Origin: an uncultured Cyclobacteriaceae bacterium
Lineage (GTDB): Bacteria > Bacteroidota > Bacteroidia > Cytophagales > Cyclobacteriaceae
Direction: 5' to 3'
Assembly: GCA_947492745.1 (NCBI GenBank)
Contig: CANLOE010000019.1
Span: 1-64,000 of the forward strand
DNA length: 64,000 bases
Below are positions 56,437-64,000 of this stretch, piece by piece. The first letter of the stretch is position 1; every line of letters begins with the position of its first letter. The translations under genes were made by a program, and so were the position numbers. The notes under the pieces were generated by a model, which searched no databases, was not told where the DNA came from, and saw nothing but the letters and a program-made list of their open reading frames with translations.

Positions 56437-56605
56437 AACCCAAAATGTCCATTAGAAAATCTATTCCGGACTTAACTGGCTTCAAATCAGTAAATGAATG
56501 CGTTTTTTGAATTCACCGTAGCGGTGCTACGCTGAACCCAAGAAAACGCACTGATGTATTGCCATTTAAGTCCTCATGACGAAGTTCCAACGAACATTCT
56601 GGGTT
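56437..56605 (-). repeat. Family C hairpin element, inverted copy
   Basis: 169 bp, the reverse complement of the 37808-37976 copy with few differences: AACCCAAAATGTCCATTAGA at the left and CGAACATTCTGGGTT at the right, hairpin CGTAGC-GGT-GCTACG. The 56606-56983 gap has no gene. Confidence 0.8.
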
Positions 56606-56983
56606 TAAGATTGAGACAAAGAAGCGACAAATTTTTCTTATTTTTCATTGGATGTAGCTTTATTGTTATAATAATCTTTTTCAATGCGGATTTACATGTT
56701 CCAACAGTAAATTAAGTGTTGAACTTCAAATGTTTGTAATGTGCTTGGCTGTGGGATGTCTCATTGGACAGGAGTGATTTTATTCCTTATAATTTACGGT
56801 ACGGATGGGTAGTAATCTATGTTCGATCATTGCTCCTCCTGAGCAATGCGAATTGCTCAGGAAGAAAGCATCCGTTTATAACACTGTTTCAGGTGAGTGT
56901 ATAGAACAATCTTCTGCTAAAAACCCTTTGGACGCCCTATAAAATGAGGGGCATGCCGCACAGTGACCATTTCTGATGTATGA

Positions 56984-57850
56984 TCATATCTCCATCAGAA
57001 AATCACGGATACTATCATCCGGTCCCATGCTCATTCTTTTTTTCAGTCGGTTGATATTACTTCTCACACTGCCCACCCTTAGGCTCGTTATCCGCGCTAT
57101 TTCCTTATTGTCCATACCGATTTTGATATAAGAAGCGATGCGCAGGTCATTGGGCGTGATTTCAGGATGCAGTTTTTTGAGCTTTTTATGAAAGTGGGGG
57201 TGGACATTTTCAAAATGAAAAACAAAGTTGTCCCAGCTTTTTTCCTGAGCGATAGTATTGCTTAGATTACGGCGTAATTGCCGAAGGCCCTTCAGGACTT
57301 TTCCCTGCGCTTCTTCTTCCAGTTTAAGGAGTTCGTCCCTGACTTGGAGCAGCATTTCATTTTTTTTATGTTCATAGACTGCATAGGTACAGAGTTCTCT
57401 TTCGTGGCTGCCCCTTTCATCTTCCAAAAGCGTGGAGACTTCATGGTGCCGCTGTTTGATGGTACTGAAGGATTCGCTGGTACGTAGTGCGGAGTTGACC
57501 CTAGCGATCAGCTCCATGGGTTCGAAGGGTTTGAGGATATAGTCAAAGGCTCCTGCTTCTAATGCTTGGTGCAGGTCCTCGGGCCGGGTCATCATCCCTG
57601 TAGCGATGATGATGGGGATATCCTTCGTATCACTGCCCGCCTTTAGTTTGAGCGTGGCCTCGATACCGTTCATAAGAGGCATGGCCCAGTCCATGATGAT
57701 GATGTCGGGAAACACTTCTCTGGCAATCTCACAAGCTACCTTGCCATTCGGAGCATAGAGTACTTCGCACTCGGTCTCGCCGAAGTGTTCCAACAGTGAT
57801 TGGAGATTACCATAATCATCATCGGCCAAGAGTATCTTTTGATTGTACAT
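56984..57850 (-). CDS. Response regulator with LuxR-type DNA-binding domain
   Basis: 288 residues from the ATG at 57850 (MYNQKILLADDDYGNLQSLL). REC domain with ADDD, the phospho-acceptor IIIMDWAMPLMNG and the Lys in ILKPFEP. A coiled coil of about 70 residues follows, then a C-terminal helix-turn-helix (PNDLRIASYIKIGMDNKEIA, then GSVRSNINRLKKRM) of the LuxR/GerE group. No histidine kinase is adjacent. Confidence 0.88.
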   Translation of the reverse strand: MYNQKILLADDDYGNLQSLLEHFGETECEVLYAPNGKVACEIAREVFPDIIIMDWAMPLMNGIEATLKLKAGSDTKDIPIIIATGMMTRPEDLHQALEAGAFDYILKPFEPMELIARVNSALRTSESFSTIKQRHHEVSTLLEDERGSHERELCTYAVYEHKKNEMLLQVRDELLKLEEEAQGKVLKGLRQLRRNLSNTIAQEKSWDNFVFHFENVHPHFHKKLKKLHPEITPNDLRIASYIKIGMDNKEIARITSLRVGSVRSNINRLKKRMSMGPDDSIRDFLMEI

Positions 57851-58719
57851 GAGGTAACTATATCGATTTATTGGGATTACCAAAGTAAAGGGATAGCAGT
57901 CTAAATAGCCTATTTTGCGATTAATTTTCCGTGAAGATATGTCAATGAACAATTGACAATTCGTCTCAAATCTAAGCATCTGTTCCTTCCATATTCATCA
58001 CTACCGGTACAAGCGCCACTGGCGCGAGCATCCGCTTGTGCCTTATTCAGTATTGCTCTATTTCTCAAAACTCACCCTCAGGCTAATACTTCCCTCACCT
58101 TTATTAGGTTTTCAAAAGCCGAGCAAGGGTTATCGGAAAAAGTATCAAGATCTTGATAAAAGGATTCAGTGCGAGGAACCCCTTATGTCTTGTCCGGAAT
58201 ACCTAATACTGCGCTAAGAGCAAAACGTTGAAGAACTGATTTCTTTACTATTCACCAATGGACAATGCGTTTTCATCTAGAATATATAACAACCTGACTT
58301 AGTGGTAATTATCAGTATATTAATTTTCTATGATTTGGTCAAAGGAAAAAAAGGCCTATAGATGATGCCAAATTGATACGCAAGTATTAAGTCTCTGTTA
58401 TGAATGCCCCGCTGCTAACCGATTGTCTTCCTCATGCCAACCAATAGCCACAAAGAGAATTGTCCTTTCAATAGCATAATAATTAGTTTTGCGACACATA
58501 ATTCAGTTGAACTACGATGCTAGTAAAGGTAGCTTCAAGGGAAATAACAGCATATCCATAGGGACACCATGGACCATTTCCTTAGTGGATTGCCGGTATA
58601 CATAGAACAACTTTTAGAAAGGGCAATCTTGGTATCACGTAGGTTCATCTGGTATTAACAGGAACAATTACACTCATAACAGCAATGGATTACTCACTGA
58701 AAATCGAACGCTCCCGTTC
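57851..58719. other. Intergenic region upstream of the broken surface-protein gene
   Basis: About 870 bp without a credible gene. It holds the repeat fragment at 58009-58042; the rest has no repeat or signal I can support. Confidence 0.5.
58009..58042. repeat. Single copy related to the 114-bp tandem repeat core
   Basis: ACAAGCGCCACTGGCGCGAG then CATCCGCTTGTGCC matches the core of the tandem array at 1-327 at all but a few positions. It can form a stem from ACAAGCG/CGCTTGT with an inner GCGCC-ACT-GGCGC. Confidence 0.6.
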
Positions 58720-60168
58720 ATGCATATGAAATCATATTATCATTACAATTGGAATATCAAGGTGCTCTTGATGTTTTTTCTGCTCACGGCCCCTCTTCTG
58801 TGCGTCGCTCAAGGTTATGTACATAAAGGGTCTTTTACTGGAACCGGTGAAGATTTGTACATCGTCAATACAAACCCCGGAGAATCGATAAGCGATGTGG
58901 GCCTGAAGCTACTCCATAGGACCAAATCAGGCTATAAAGCCTGGGCGATGTTCAGCAAAGCTTCAGAAAGCAACCTACGCTTCTCTTTTGGGGACTGGGA
59001 TGATTTTGAGGGAACTGAAAAGCATACAGGCGATAGCCGTATGATGCTCCACCGTACACGAGGTCTTCTGACCCTTAACCCCGACGGGTACGGTTTGACC
59101 CCCAGTTTTCTAGCGAAACCCAGTACTCATGGATATTATGTGAAAGCTGGAAGAGATAATGCCTTTTTCGGATTACGAAAACGGACCAAGGACGAATACA
59201 GTAGTTATGATGCTGTTGTCTATTGGGGCAATAACAGTGATGATAACTTATACAAATTTAGGTTTTAAATGTCGTATAAGATTGCGCGGGTCATTTTGTT
59301 TCAATCAAGGCGAGAACCGCAGGAATAGCAGCGCTATCCCGAGGATTGTCAACGCAGAGTGAAGCAAAATGAACAGGAAGATATGCGATATTTGAAAGCT
59401 AAGTTTGTATTACAGTTCATAAACATGAACAATGAAAGAATGCGCCTGACAGGCAAAGGCCAGCTAGGGCTGGGTACGAAAAATCCTACGGAAAAGCTGC
59501 ATGTCCGTGGTAGGGTGCGGATGGGGCACCATAATAATGGCGCGGGAGCATACTATACACAAGATGGTAAGCCAGGTTGGTTTGCGGGACTCACAAGTGA
59601 TGCCAAGACATTCAGGATTTATTATGATGGAGATAGAAAGGATAAGTTCCTCATCGATACAGAGGGCAACGCCATACTAAAAGGAACATTCTCGGCCAAA
59701 AACATGGAATCTAAGGGTACTCTGAAAGCAACAGAGGTTGAAATAGAAACTTCTTTACATGCCGAATCCATTACTGTTGATGGGACCTTGACCATAAAAG
59801 ATAGGGTGGAGGGCGATATACGATTCCTTGGGACTGTCCACCACCATGATGCTGTAGTCGTGGGTACGCAGGAAGATAATAAAAGTTTGACCGTTAACGG
59901 CCGTGTAAAGCTCAAAGACCTGCACTTGGACCCCACGGGCAACTGGGCGGACCATGTCTTCGAGAAAGGATATGCGCTCCTGCCTCTGTCAAAGTTGAAA
60001 GAGTATGTGCGGAAAAATAGGCACCTGCCCGAGGTGCCTACAGCCAAAGAGGTCGCAGAGAAGGGGGTCGATATGGATGCCATGCAGGTAACTCTGCTGA
60101 AAAAAGTAGAAGAACTGACGCTCTATATTATGGAACTCAAAGAGGAAATCGAGCTGCTGAAGCAGTGA
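58720..60168 (+). pseudogene. Surface protein with C-terminal coiled-coil module, split by a family A element
   Basis: The gene starts with signal peptide NIKVLLMFFLLTAPLLCVA-Q (ATG 58720 or 58726) and runs to a stop inside the inserted element (59268). The second half is open from within the element to 60168. Both halves are in the same frame. Removing the 159-bp element plus one TTA rebuilds SDDN-L-QFINMNNERMRL and a 428-codon protein. The C-terminus has KLHVRGRVRMG, LHLDPTGNWADHVFEKGYAL and VTLLKKVEELTLYIMELKEE, the module shared with the next gene. The downstream frame may still be translated from an internal start. Confidence 0.85.
59251..59409 (+). mobile_element. Family A MITE interrupting a coding sequence
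   Basis: 159 bp, TACAAATTTAGG at the left and AGCTAAGTTTGTA at the right, with TTA at 59248-59250 and 59410-59412. Only three differences from the copy at 31205-31363. The insertion adds 162 bp, a multiple of three, but carries an in-frame TAA. Confidence 0.92.
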
Positions 60169-60270
60169 AGGGAACTGTAAGAACAATGCCTTATTCATAA
60201 TCATTTTGATGGACAAAAAATGCTGTAACACTATATCAATTGGAACTCACTTTATAAATCAGAAACTATC

Positions 60271-61626
60271 ATGAAAAACAATCGCATAAAATTCGGAAAG
60301 AGACCTATTGTGGCGATAGGTATACTAGCTTTTCTTTTGCTCTACATAGATGTCCCGGGACAACGGATAAAAGACAACGTAGGTGGTGGTATATATGGAC
60401 ATGATTATGACCTGTACAGTATCAATAGGGATTTCTCCAATACGGACTGCGGTATTCGGCTCAACAGTAATGACAACGGTTACCTGCTATGGCAGCGCTA
60501 TGATGACCTGAAGTTCCGCATATCCTTTGGTGGAGTGGCCCGATCTCCCAGAGGTATCGATAACGATCTCATCGAACTGGACCGTGCGGGCAATCTTAAG
60601 GTTCGAGGGAACATCTCTACACTGAACGGCGGGGACCTCAATTTTGCTTCTAGGCTATCCCTATTCAGAGGTCTACAGAGCCGTGATTGGCTACGCGTAA
60701 ATGGTCGGAAAGGGCTGTTTTTCCAAAGCTACGGAGGTGGTTTTTACATGACGGACAATACATGGGTCCGTACCTATGGCGGTAAAGGCTTCTATCACGA
60801 TAAGGGTATCATGCGTACGGACGGTACCTTCCAAGTAGGCAATAATGGAAGTCGCTTTGTCGTGAATGCTGATAGTAAGGTGGGCATAGGTACTGTCGCC
60901 CCCGAGGCCCGCCTGCATATCGTCGATACCCCCCAAGGTCCCAGAGGCAGTACGCTTGTGCTGGGGTCTACCTCCACCACTAATCTCCGCTTGGGATACC
61001 ACAGTGATTACACATGGATACAGTCCCATGGCGAAAAACCACTCCATATCAATGAACTGGGCAATAACACCATTATCAACCTACAAAAAGGCAATGTGGG
61101 TATCGGTACGGATGCACCCAGCGAAAAACTACAGGTCATCGGTAACATCCGCGCTCAGAAAGGCTTCTTCGGAAAGGACATGCGCGTAGGTGGAGGACTG
61201 ACCGTTGGCAGTGAAGCCCGCCCCGGTACACTACAGGTCAGTGGGGCTACCCTTTTGAGGGATTCGGTCGAAGTGGGTACCCATGAGAGAAACGCCGACC
61301 TCACCATCAACGGCCGCGTCAGGCTCAAGGACCTACATTTGGACCCTACGGGCAACTGGGCGGACCATGTCTTCGAGAAGGATTATGTACTCATGCCCCT
61401 TTCGGAACTCAAAGACTACATTCGCAAAAACAAGCACCTACCCGAAGTACCCAGTGCCGAGGAGGTAGCTGAGAACGGAGTCGATATGGATGCGATGCAG
61501 GTCACTCTACTAAAAAAAATAGAGGAGCTGACCTTATACCTACTGGAAATGAAAGCCTCCAATAATCGCCTGCTCAAAGAAGTCGAAGAACTCAAAATAC
61601 AACAAAAAACAGCGGTACAGGACTAA
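60271..61626 (+). CDS. Surface protein with C-terminal coiled-coil module
   Basis: 451 residues. Signal peptide with RPIVAIGILAFLLLYIDVPG-Q. The middle has repeated beta-strand motifs such as KVGIGTVAPEARLHIVDTP and NVGIGTDAPSEKLQVIGNIR, the pattern of Bacteroidota tail-fibre-like or cell-wall-anchor proteins. The C-terminal module runs from NGRVRLKDLHLDPTGNWADH through VFEKDYVLMPLSELKDYI to a coiled coil (VTLLKKIEELTLYLLEMK). It is the intact counterpart of the broken gene just upstream, and probably lies at the cell surface. Its role is unknown. Confidence 0.82.
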   Translation: MKNNRIKFGKRPIVAIGILAFLLLYIDVPGQRIKDNVGGGIYGHDYDLYSINRDFSNTDCGIRLNSNDNGYLLWQRYDDLKFRISFGGVARSPRGIDNDLIELDRAGNLKVRGNISTLNGGDLNFASRLSLFRGLQSRDWLRVNGRKGLFFQSYGGGFYMTDNTWVRTYGGKGFYHDKGIMRTDGTFQVGNNGSRFVVNADSKVGIGTVAPEARLHIVDTPQGPRGSTLVLGSTSTTNLRLGYHSDYTWIQSHGEKPLHINELGNNTIINLQKGNVGIGTDAPSEKLQVIGNIRAQKGFFGKDMRVGGGLTVGSEARPGTLQVSGATLLRDSVEVGTHERNADLTINGRVRLKDLHLDPTGNWADHVFEKDYVLMPLSELKDYIRKNKHLPEVPSAEEVAENGVDMDAMQVTLLKKIEELTLYLLEMKASNNRLLKEVEELKIQQKTAVQD

Positions 61627-61666
61627 CAGATGCCTATTCCACACCTTAGACTAATTGATTGTTCCC

Positions 61667-62563
61667 ATGAAAAATATACTACTCCTTATCGTTCTGGTAT
61701 GCGCCACCTTTTTGTCCCCTACCTATGGACAGTCCTTGGAAGGTCGAAAGACCATTATTCTAGATCAAGAGCATGTTCTCATTGCCAACTTTGCCGATGA
61801 CATCGCATTGCCCATACAGAGTAATAGTACCAAATCCGCCTTCGGGACCTCTTCGCGGGGGCAAGAAGTGAAAGCAATGCACTACTATTTTTTTTCCAAT
61901 CGCTATGACATGAAGGGTTTTTCCTCTTTCGCGGAGAAAGAACTGATCATCGGTGGATACCGGAGTGAATTAAGACCTCAGGCTGTACAGGCTTCACCCA
62001 CAGCTCAGGAAGGCATAATCAAAATAAGCTGGGATGCCCTGCCCGGAGCTTCGAATTACCTGCTCCTTCGGGACATCGACCCTACTAAAGAAATCGTGAC
62101 GGCTTATGCGCTCATCGATGCGAAAGGACAGAGTACGTTCACCTATAACGACAAAGAAGTCAAGCCCGGAGAATCGCACCTATACCACTTACTTGCTTTT
62201 AATATCAGGTCCAACAAATCCTCATTTTTCCTGAGCAATGCTGCTAGCGTAGAAGGGAAAGCGGCATGGTCCGGACAGCAAGTGCAGACCGCCTTTACCG
62301 CACTGGACCTCAAAGTAGACCCCAATCCTGTTCAGGGCCAAAAGCTGCACTGCACCATTATGGGTAGGGATGCCGATAGTGGTTTTCTCATGAGGGTCAT
62401 GGACAGTTCCGGAGCTATCTTAAAAGAAGAGGAGTTTTCAGCTTCAGCATTCTCGAACGAAAATCCGACCTTGACATTAGAGGCCGACTATAAAAAAGGC
62501 ATGTACCTACTACAGGTCATTCAAGGCGAAATACTCAAAACCGTTCAGTTCGTGATAGAGTAG
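61667..62563 (+). CDS. Secreted protein with FN3-like domain and type-A T9SS-like tail
   Basis: 298 residues from the ATG at 61667. Signal peptide NILLLIVLVCATFLSPTYG-Q. N-terminal region LEGRKTIILDQEHVLIANFA; a fibronectin type III-like domain near 105-190 with IKISWDALPGASNYLLLRDI; and a C-terminal region LKVDPNPVQGQKLHCTIMG...MYLLQVIQGEILKTVQFVIE that fits a type-A sorting domain. The gene downstream shares the first two parts. It is probably exported by T9SS; function unknown. Confidence 0.8.
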   Translation: MKNILLLIVLVCATFLSPTYGQSLEGRKTIILDQEHVLIANFADDIALPIQSNSTKSAFGTSSRGQEVKAMHYYFFSNRYDMKGFSSFAEKELIIGGYRSELRPQAVQASPTAQEGIIKISWDALPGASNYLLLRDIDPTKEIVTAYALIDAKGQSTFTYNDKEVKPGESHLYHLLAFNIRSNKSSFFLSNAASVEGKAAWSGQQVQTAFTALDLKVDPNPVQGQKLHCTIMGRDADSGFLMRVMDSSGAILKEEEFSASAFSNENPTLTLEADYKKGMYLLQVIQGEILKTVQFVIE

Positions 62564-62730
62564 AAACATAAAATATCATTTGGTAATCGCCTCATACCGA
62601 CCGCAAACGCAGTCGAGCTGGGAGGACTATGTCCAAAATGTAAACATATACCTTTCTACGACCCTGAAAGAAATCCATAACAATAACCATTGTAAACAAC
62701 GATAACATTACCCGAACTAATTCCATACCA

Positions 62731-64000
62731 ATGAAAAAATACCTACTATATCTGATGCTGGCCCTACTGATGCCCCTCCTGCCCCTACAGGGACAAGGGC
62801 TGGAAGGTACCAAGCGTATCATAATGGATGATAATCGACTCATGACGACCAACTTTGATACGGGTAGCCCCATGATCATCGATGCAGATGTGAGCGATTT
62901 CATAGATAATACCGATTATAGCGCTTATTACTTCTTCTCGAAAAGGTTCGACTACCGGACATTTCCTTCGGGAAGTACCGAACTCCGATTCGGGGGTTAC
63001 AAAGAGGACGCTGTCATTAGTGGATTGACCGCTTCTCAAGAAGAGTTTCAGGGAAAAATCAAACTGAGCTGGGATGCAGTACCCAATGCCTACGGTTATC
63101 TCATCTTCCGGGATATCGATGTGACTGCTGAGGAAATCAGTGCTTATGCGGTCATCGAACAAACACTGGTGACCACTTTTACCGATAGTAACGTAGGTAT
63201 CGGAGAGGCACATACCTATTATGTCATGGCATTCAATGCTTCCCGTGAGGACGAGGGCTATTTTGCAGGTAATGTCAGCAAGGTAGAAGGTAAAACGAGA
63301 GCGTTCAACTTTGAGGCCAGTACGGATAATGAAGTGCGTATTGATTTCAATTGGGATTTTGACAATCATGTACTACTGGACCTGCCCAACCAAGCAGTAT
63401 ACTTTACTATACACGATGATCTGACCGGAGAGCTTGTCTATGAAGAGCAGTTATCCCTTACAGATGTGGCCACCGATGCCCTTTTATGGGACAGAGCCTT
63501 GAAAGTTTCCGGGGATGAGAACGATGGTGTATACCTCGACCCTCTGGTGGGAAACTTATCCTCATGGACGATAGAAACATGGTTGAAAAAGGATAAAGAC
63601 CTTTCGGGTATGCTATGGAGTCATAATAATATCGACCTATGGGCAGATGATGACAATCAGCTCTATATCAATGATAAAAAATTGAACCTCAGTCTAGAGG
63701 ACGATGTTTGGGCACACGTGGCACTGACCTATACCGAAGGTACCAATGCCTTTCAGCTCTATATCAACGGCAAATCAAGATATACCGAGACCATCAGTGG
63801 CATGGCCATCACACCGGCACAGCGCCCCCGGTTCCTACAGTCCAAAGATAAGGCATATCCCAACTTTAACGGCTACATGGCCATGGTCAGAATATGGGCC
63901 ATAGTCAGGACCCCGAAGCAGATCAGGGATGACTTTGGAGATCTGTATACCGAAAGCCTGCCCGGGCTTGAAGGACAGTGGACTTTCAATGAGAATACGA
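62731..64000 (+). CDS. Secreted FN3/LamG-domain protein, partial
   Basis: The frame is open from the ATG at 62731 to the window end, so the C-terminus is missing. Signal peptide YLLYLMLALLMPLLPLQG-Q. The N-terminal region LEGTKRIIMDDNRLMTTNFD and the FN3-like KLSWDAVPNAYGYLIFRDID match the upstream gene. From about residue 245 there is a LamG/concanavalin-like domain (NLSSWTIETWLKKDKDLSGM, VWAHVALTYTEGTNAFQLYI, GYMAMVRIWAIVRTPKQIRD). A surface or extracellular adhesin-like protein is likely, and a T9SS tail is expected beyond the window. Confidence 0.85.
   Translation, partial: MKKYLLYLMLALLMPLLPLQGQGLEGTKRIIMDDNRLMTTNFDTGSPMIIDADVSDFIDNTDYSAYYFFSKRFDYRTFPSGSTELRFGGYKEDAVISGLTASQEEFQGKIKLSWDAVPNAYGYLIFRDIDVTAEEISAYAVIEQTLVTTFTDSNVGIGEAHTYYVMAFNASREDEGYFAGNVSKVEGKTRAFNFEASTDNEVRIDFNWDFDNHVLLDLPNQAVYFTIHDDLTGELVYEEQLSLTDVATDALLWDRALKVSGDENDGVYLDPLVGNLSSWTIETWLKKDKDLSGMLWSHNNIDLWADDDNQLYINDKKLNLSLEDDVWAHVALTYTEGTNAFQLYINGKSRYTETISGMAITPAQRPRFLQSKDKAYPNFNGYMAMVRIWAIVRTPKQIRDDFGDLYTESLPGLEGQWTFNENT

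Noticed and set aside
59359-60168. Independent gene starting inside the family A element
   Set aside because: Its first 18 codons are element sequence; the frame is the continuation of the interrupted gene.
1-64000. tRNA, rRNA or riboswitch genes
   Set aside because: Reading both strands for tRNA T-loop and acceptor patterns and for known riboswitch cores gave nothing convincing.

Overview
This window is a stretch of a Bacteroidota chromosome, probably from a gliding, Cytophagales-like lineage, although the exact genus cannot be read from the sequence. The lineage call rests on several things: type IX secretion (T9SS) C-terminal sorting domains, a PorP/SprF-family protein, a GldC gene, a TonB-dependent receptor with a carboxypeptidase-like N-terminal domain, the ftsX-DUF3098-uppP-truB-ribF gene order, and several TAnnTTTG-type promoter -7 elements. 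No rRNA, tRNA or CRISPR array was found.

Layout. 0.4-3.2 kb: a family 9 glycosyltransferase and a PolX-type protein on the minus strand. 3.9-8.7 kb: three tandem paralogous secreted proteins of unknown function. 10.2-16.5 kb: a TPR sensor kinase, pyrR-pyrB, an MFS exporter and an OsmC-family protein. 16.6-30.7 kb: a secretion-related island. Here an ECF sigma factor and a membrane anti-sigma factor, which itself ends in a SprB-like repeat and a type-B sorting-like domain, diverge from a PorP/SprF-like gene and a type-B T9SS cargo gene. Two long secreted esterases with REJ/PKD-like repeats and type-A sorting domains follow. 31.4-35.8 kb: an SGNH hydrolase lipoprotein and a TonB-dependent receptor. 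36.7-43.5 kb: gldC, a two-subunit CoA transferase, and the overlapping ftsX/DUF3098/uppP/truB/ribF operon. 43.6-50.8 kb: a second sigma/anti-sigma pair, DUF2147, a membrane pyrophosphatase, a thioesterase operon and Pcm. 51.9-57.9 kb: a TetR regulator with an AarF-like kinase, a TPR lipoprotein, a small lipoprotein and a LuxR-type response regulator. 58.7-64.0 kb: two cell-surface proteins sharing a C-terminal module (one broken by a mobile element), then two related secreted proteins, the last running off the window.

The intergenic space is full of short, non-autonomous, hairpin-bearing elements of about 160-220 bp, which I sort into families A to D. Family A (TACAAA ends, 3-bp TTA/TAA target duplications) is the clearest: it is nested in a family B element, nested in an older copy of itself, and inserted in a gene whose ancestral reading frame can be rebuilt exactly. 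Families A, B, C and one D copy share a central TAGC-NNN-GCTA hairpin with paired base changes. Decayed IS4-type transposase pieces lie at 26.9-27.5 kb and 51.1-51.4 kb.

The most interesting candidate system is the 16.6-21.9 kb locus. An inner-membrane anti-sigma factor carries in its predicted periplasmic part what looks like a T9SS type-B cargo domain, next to a PorP/SprF-like protein and a real type-B cargo. This suggests a regulator that senses type IX secretion status.
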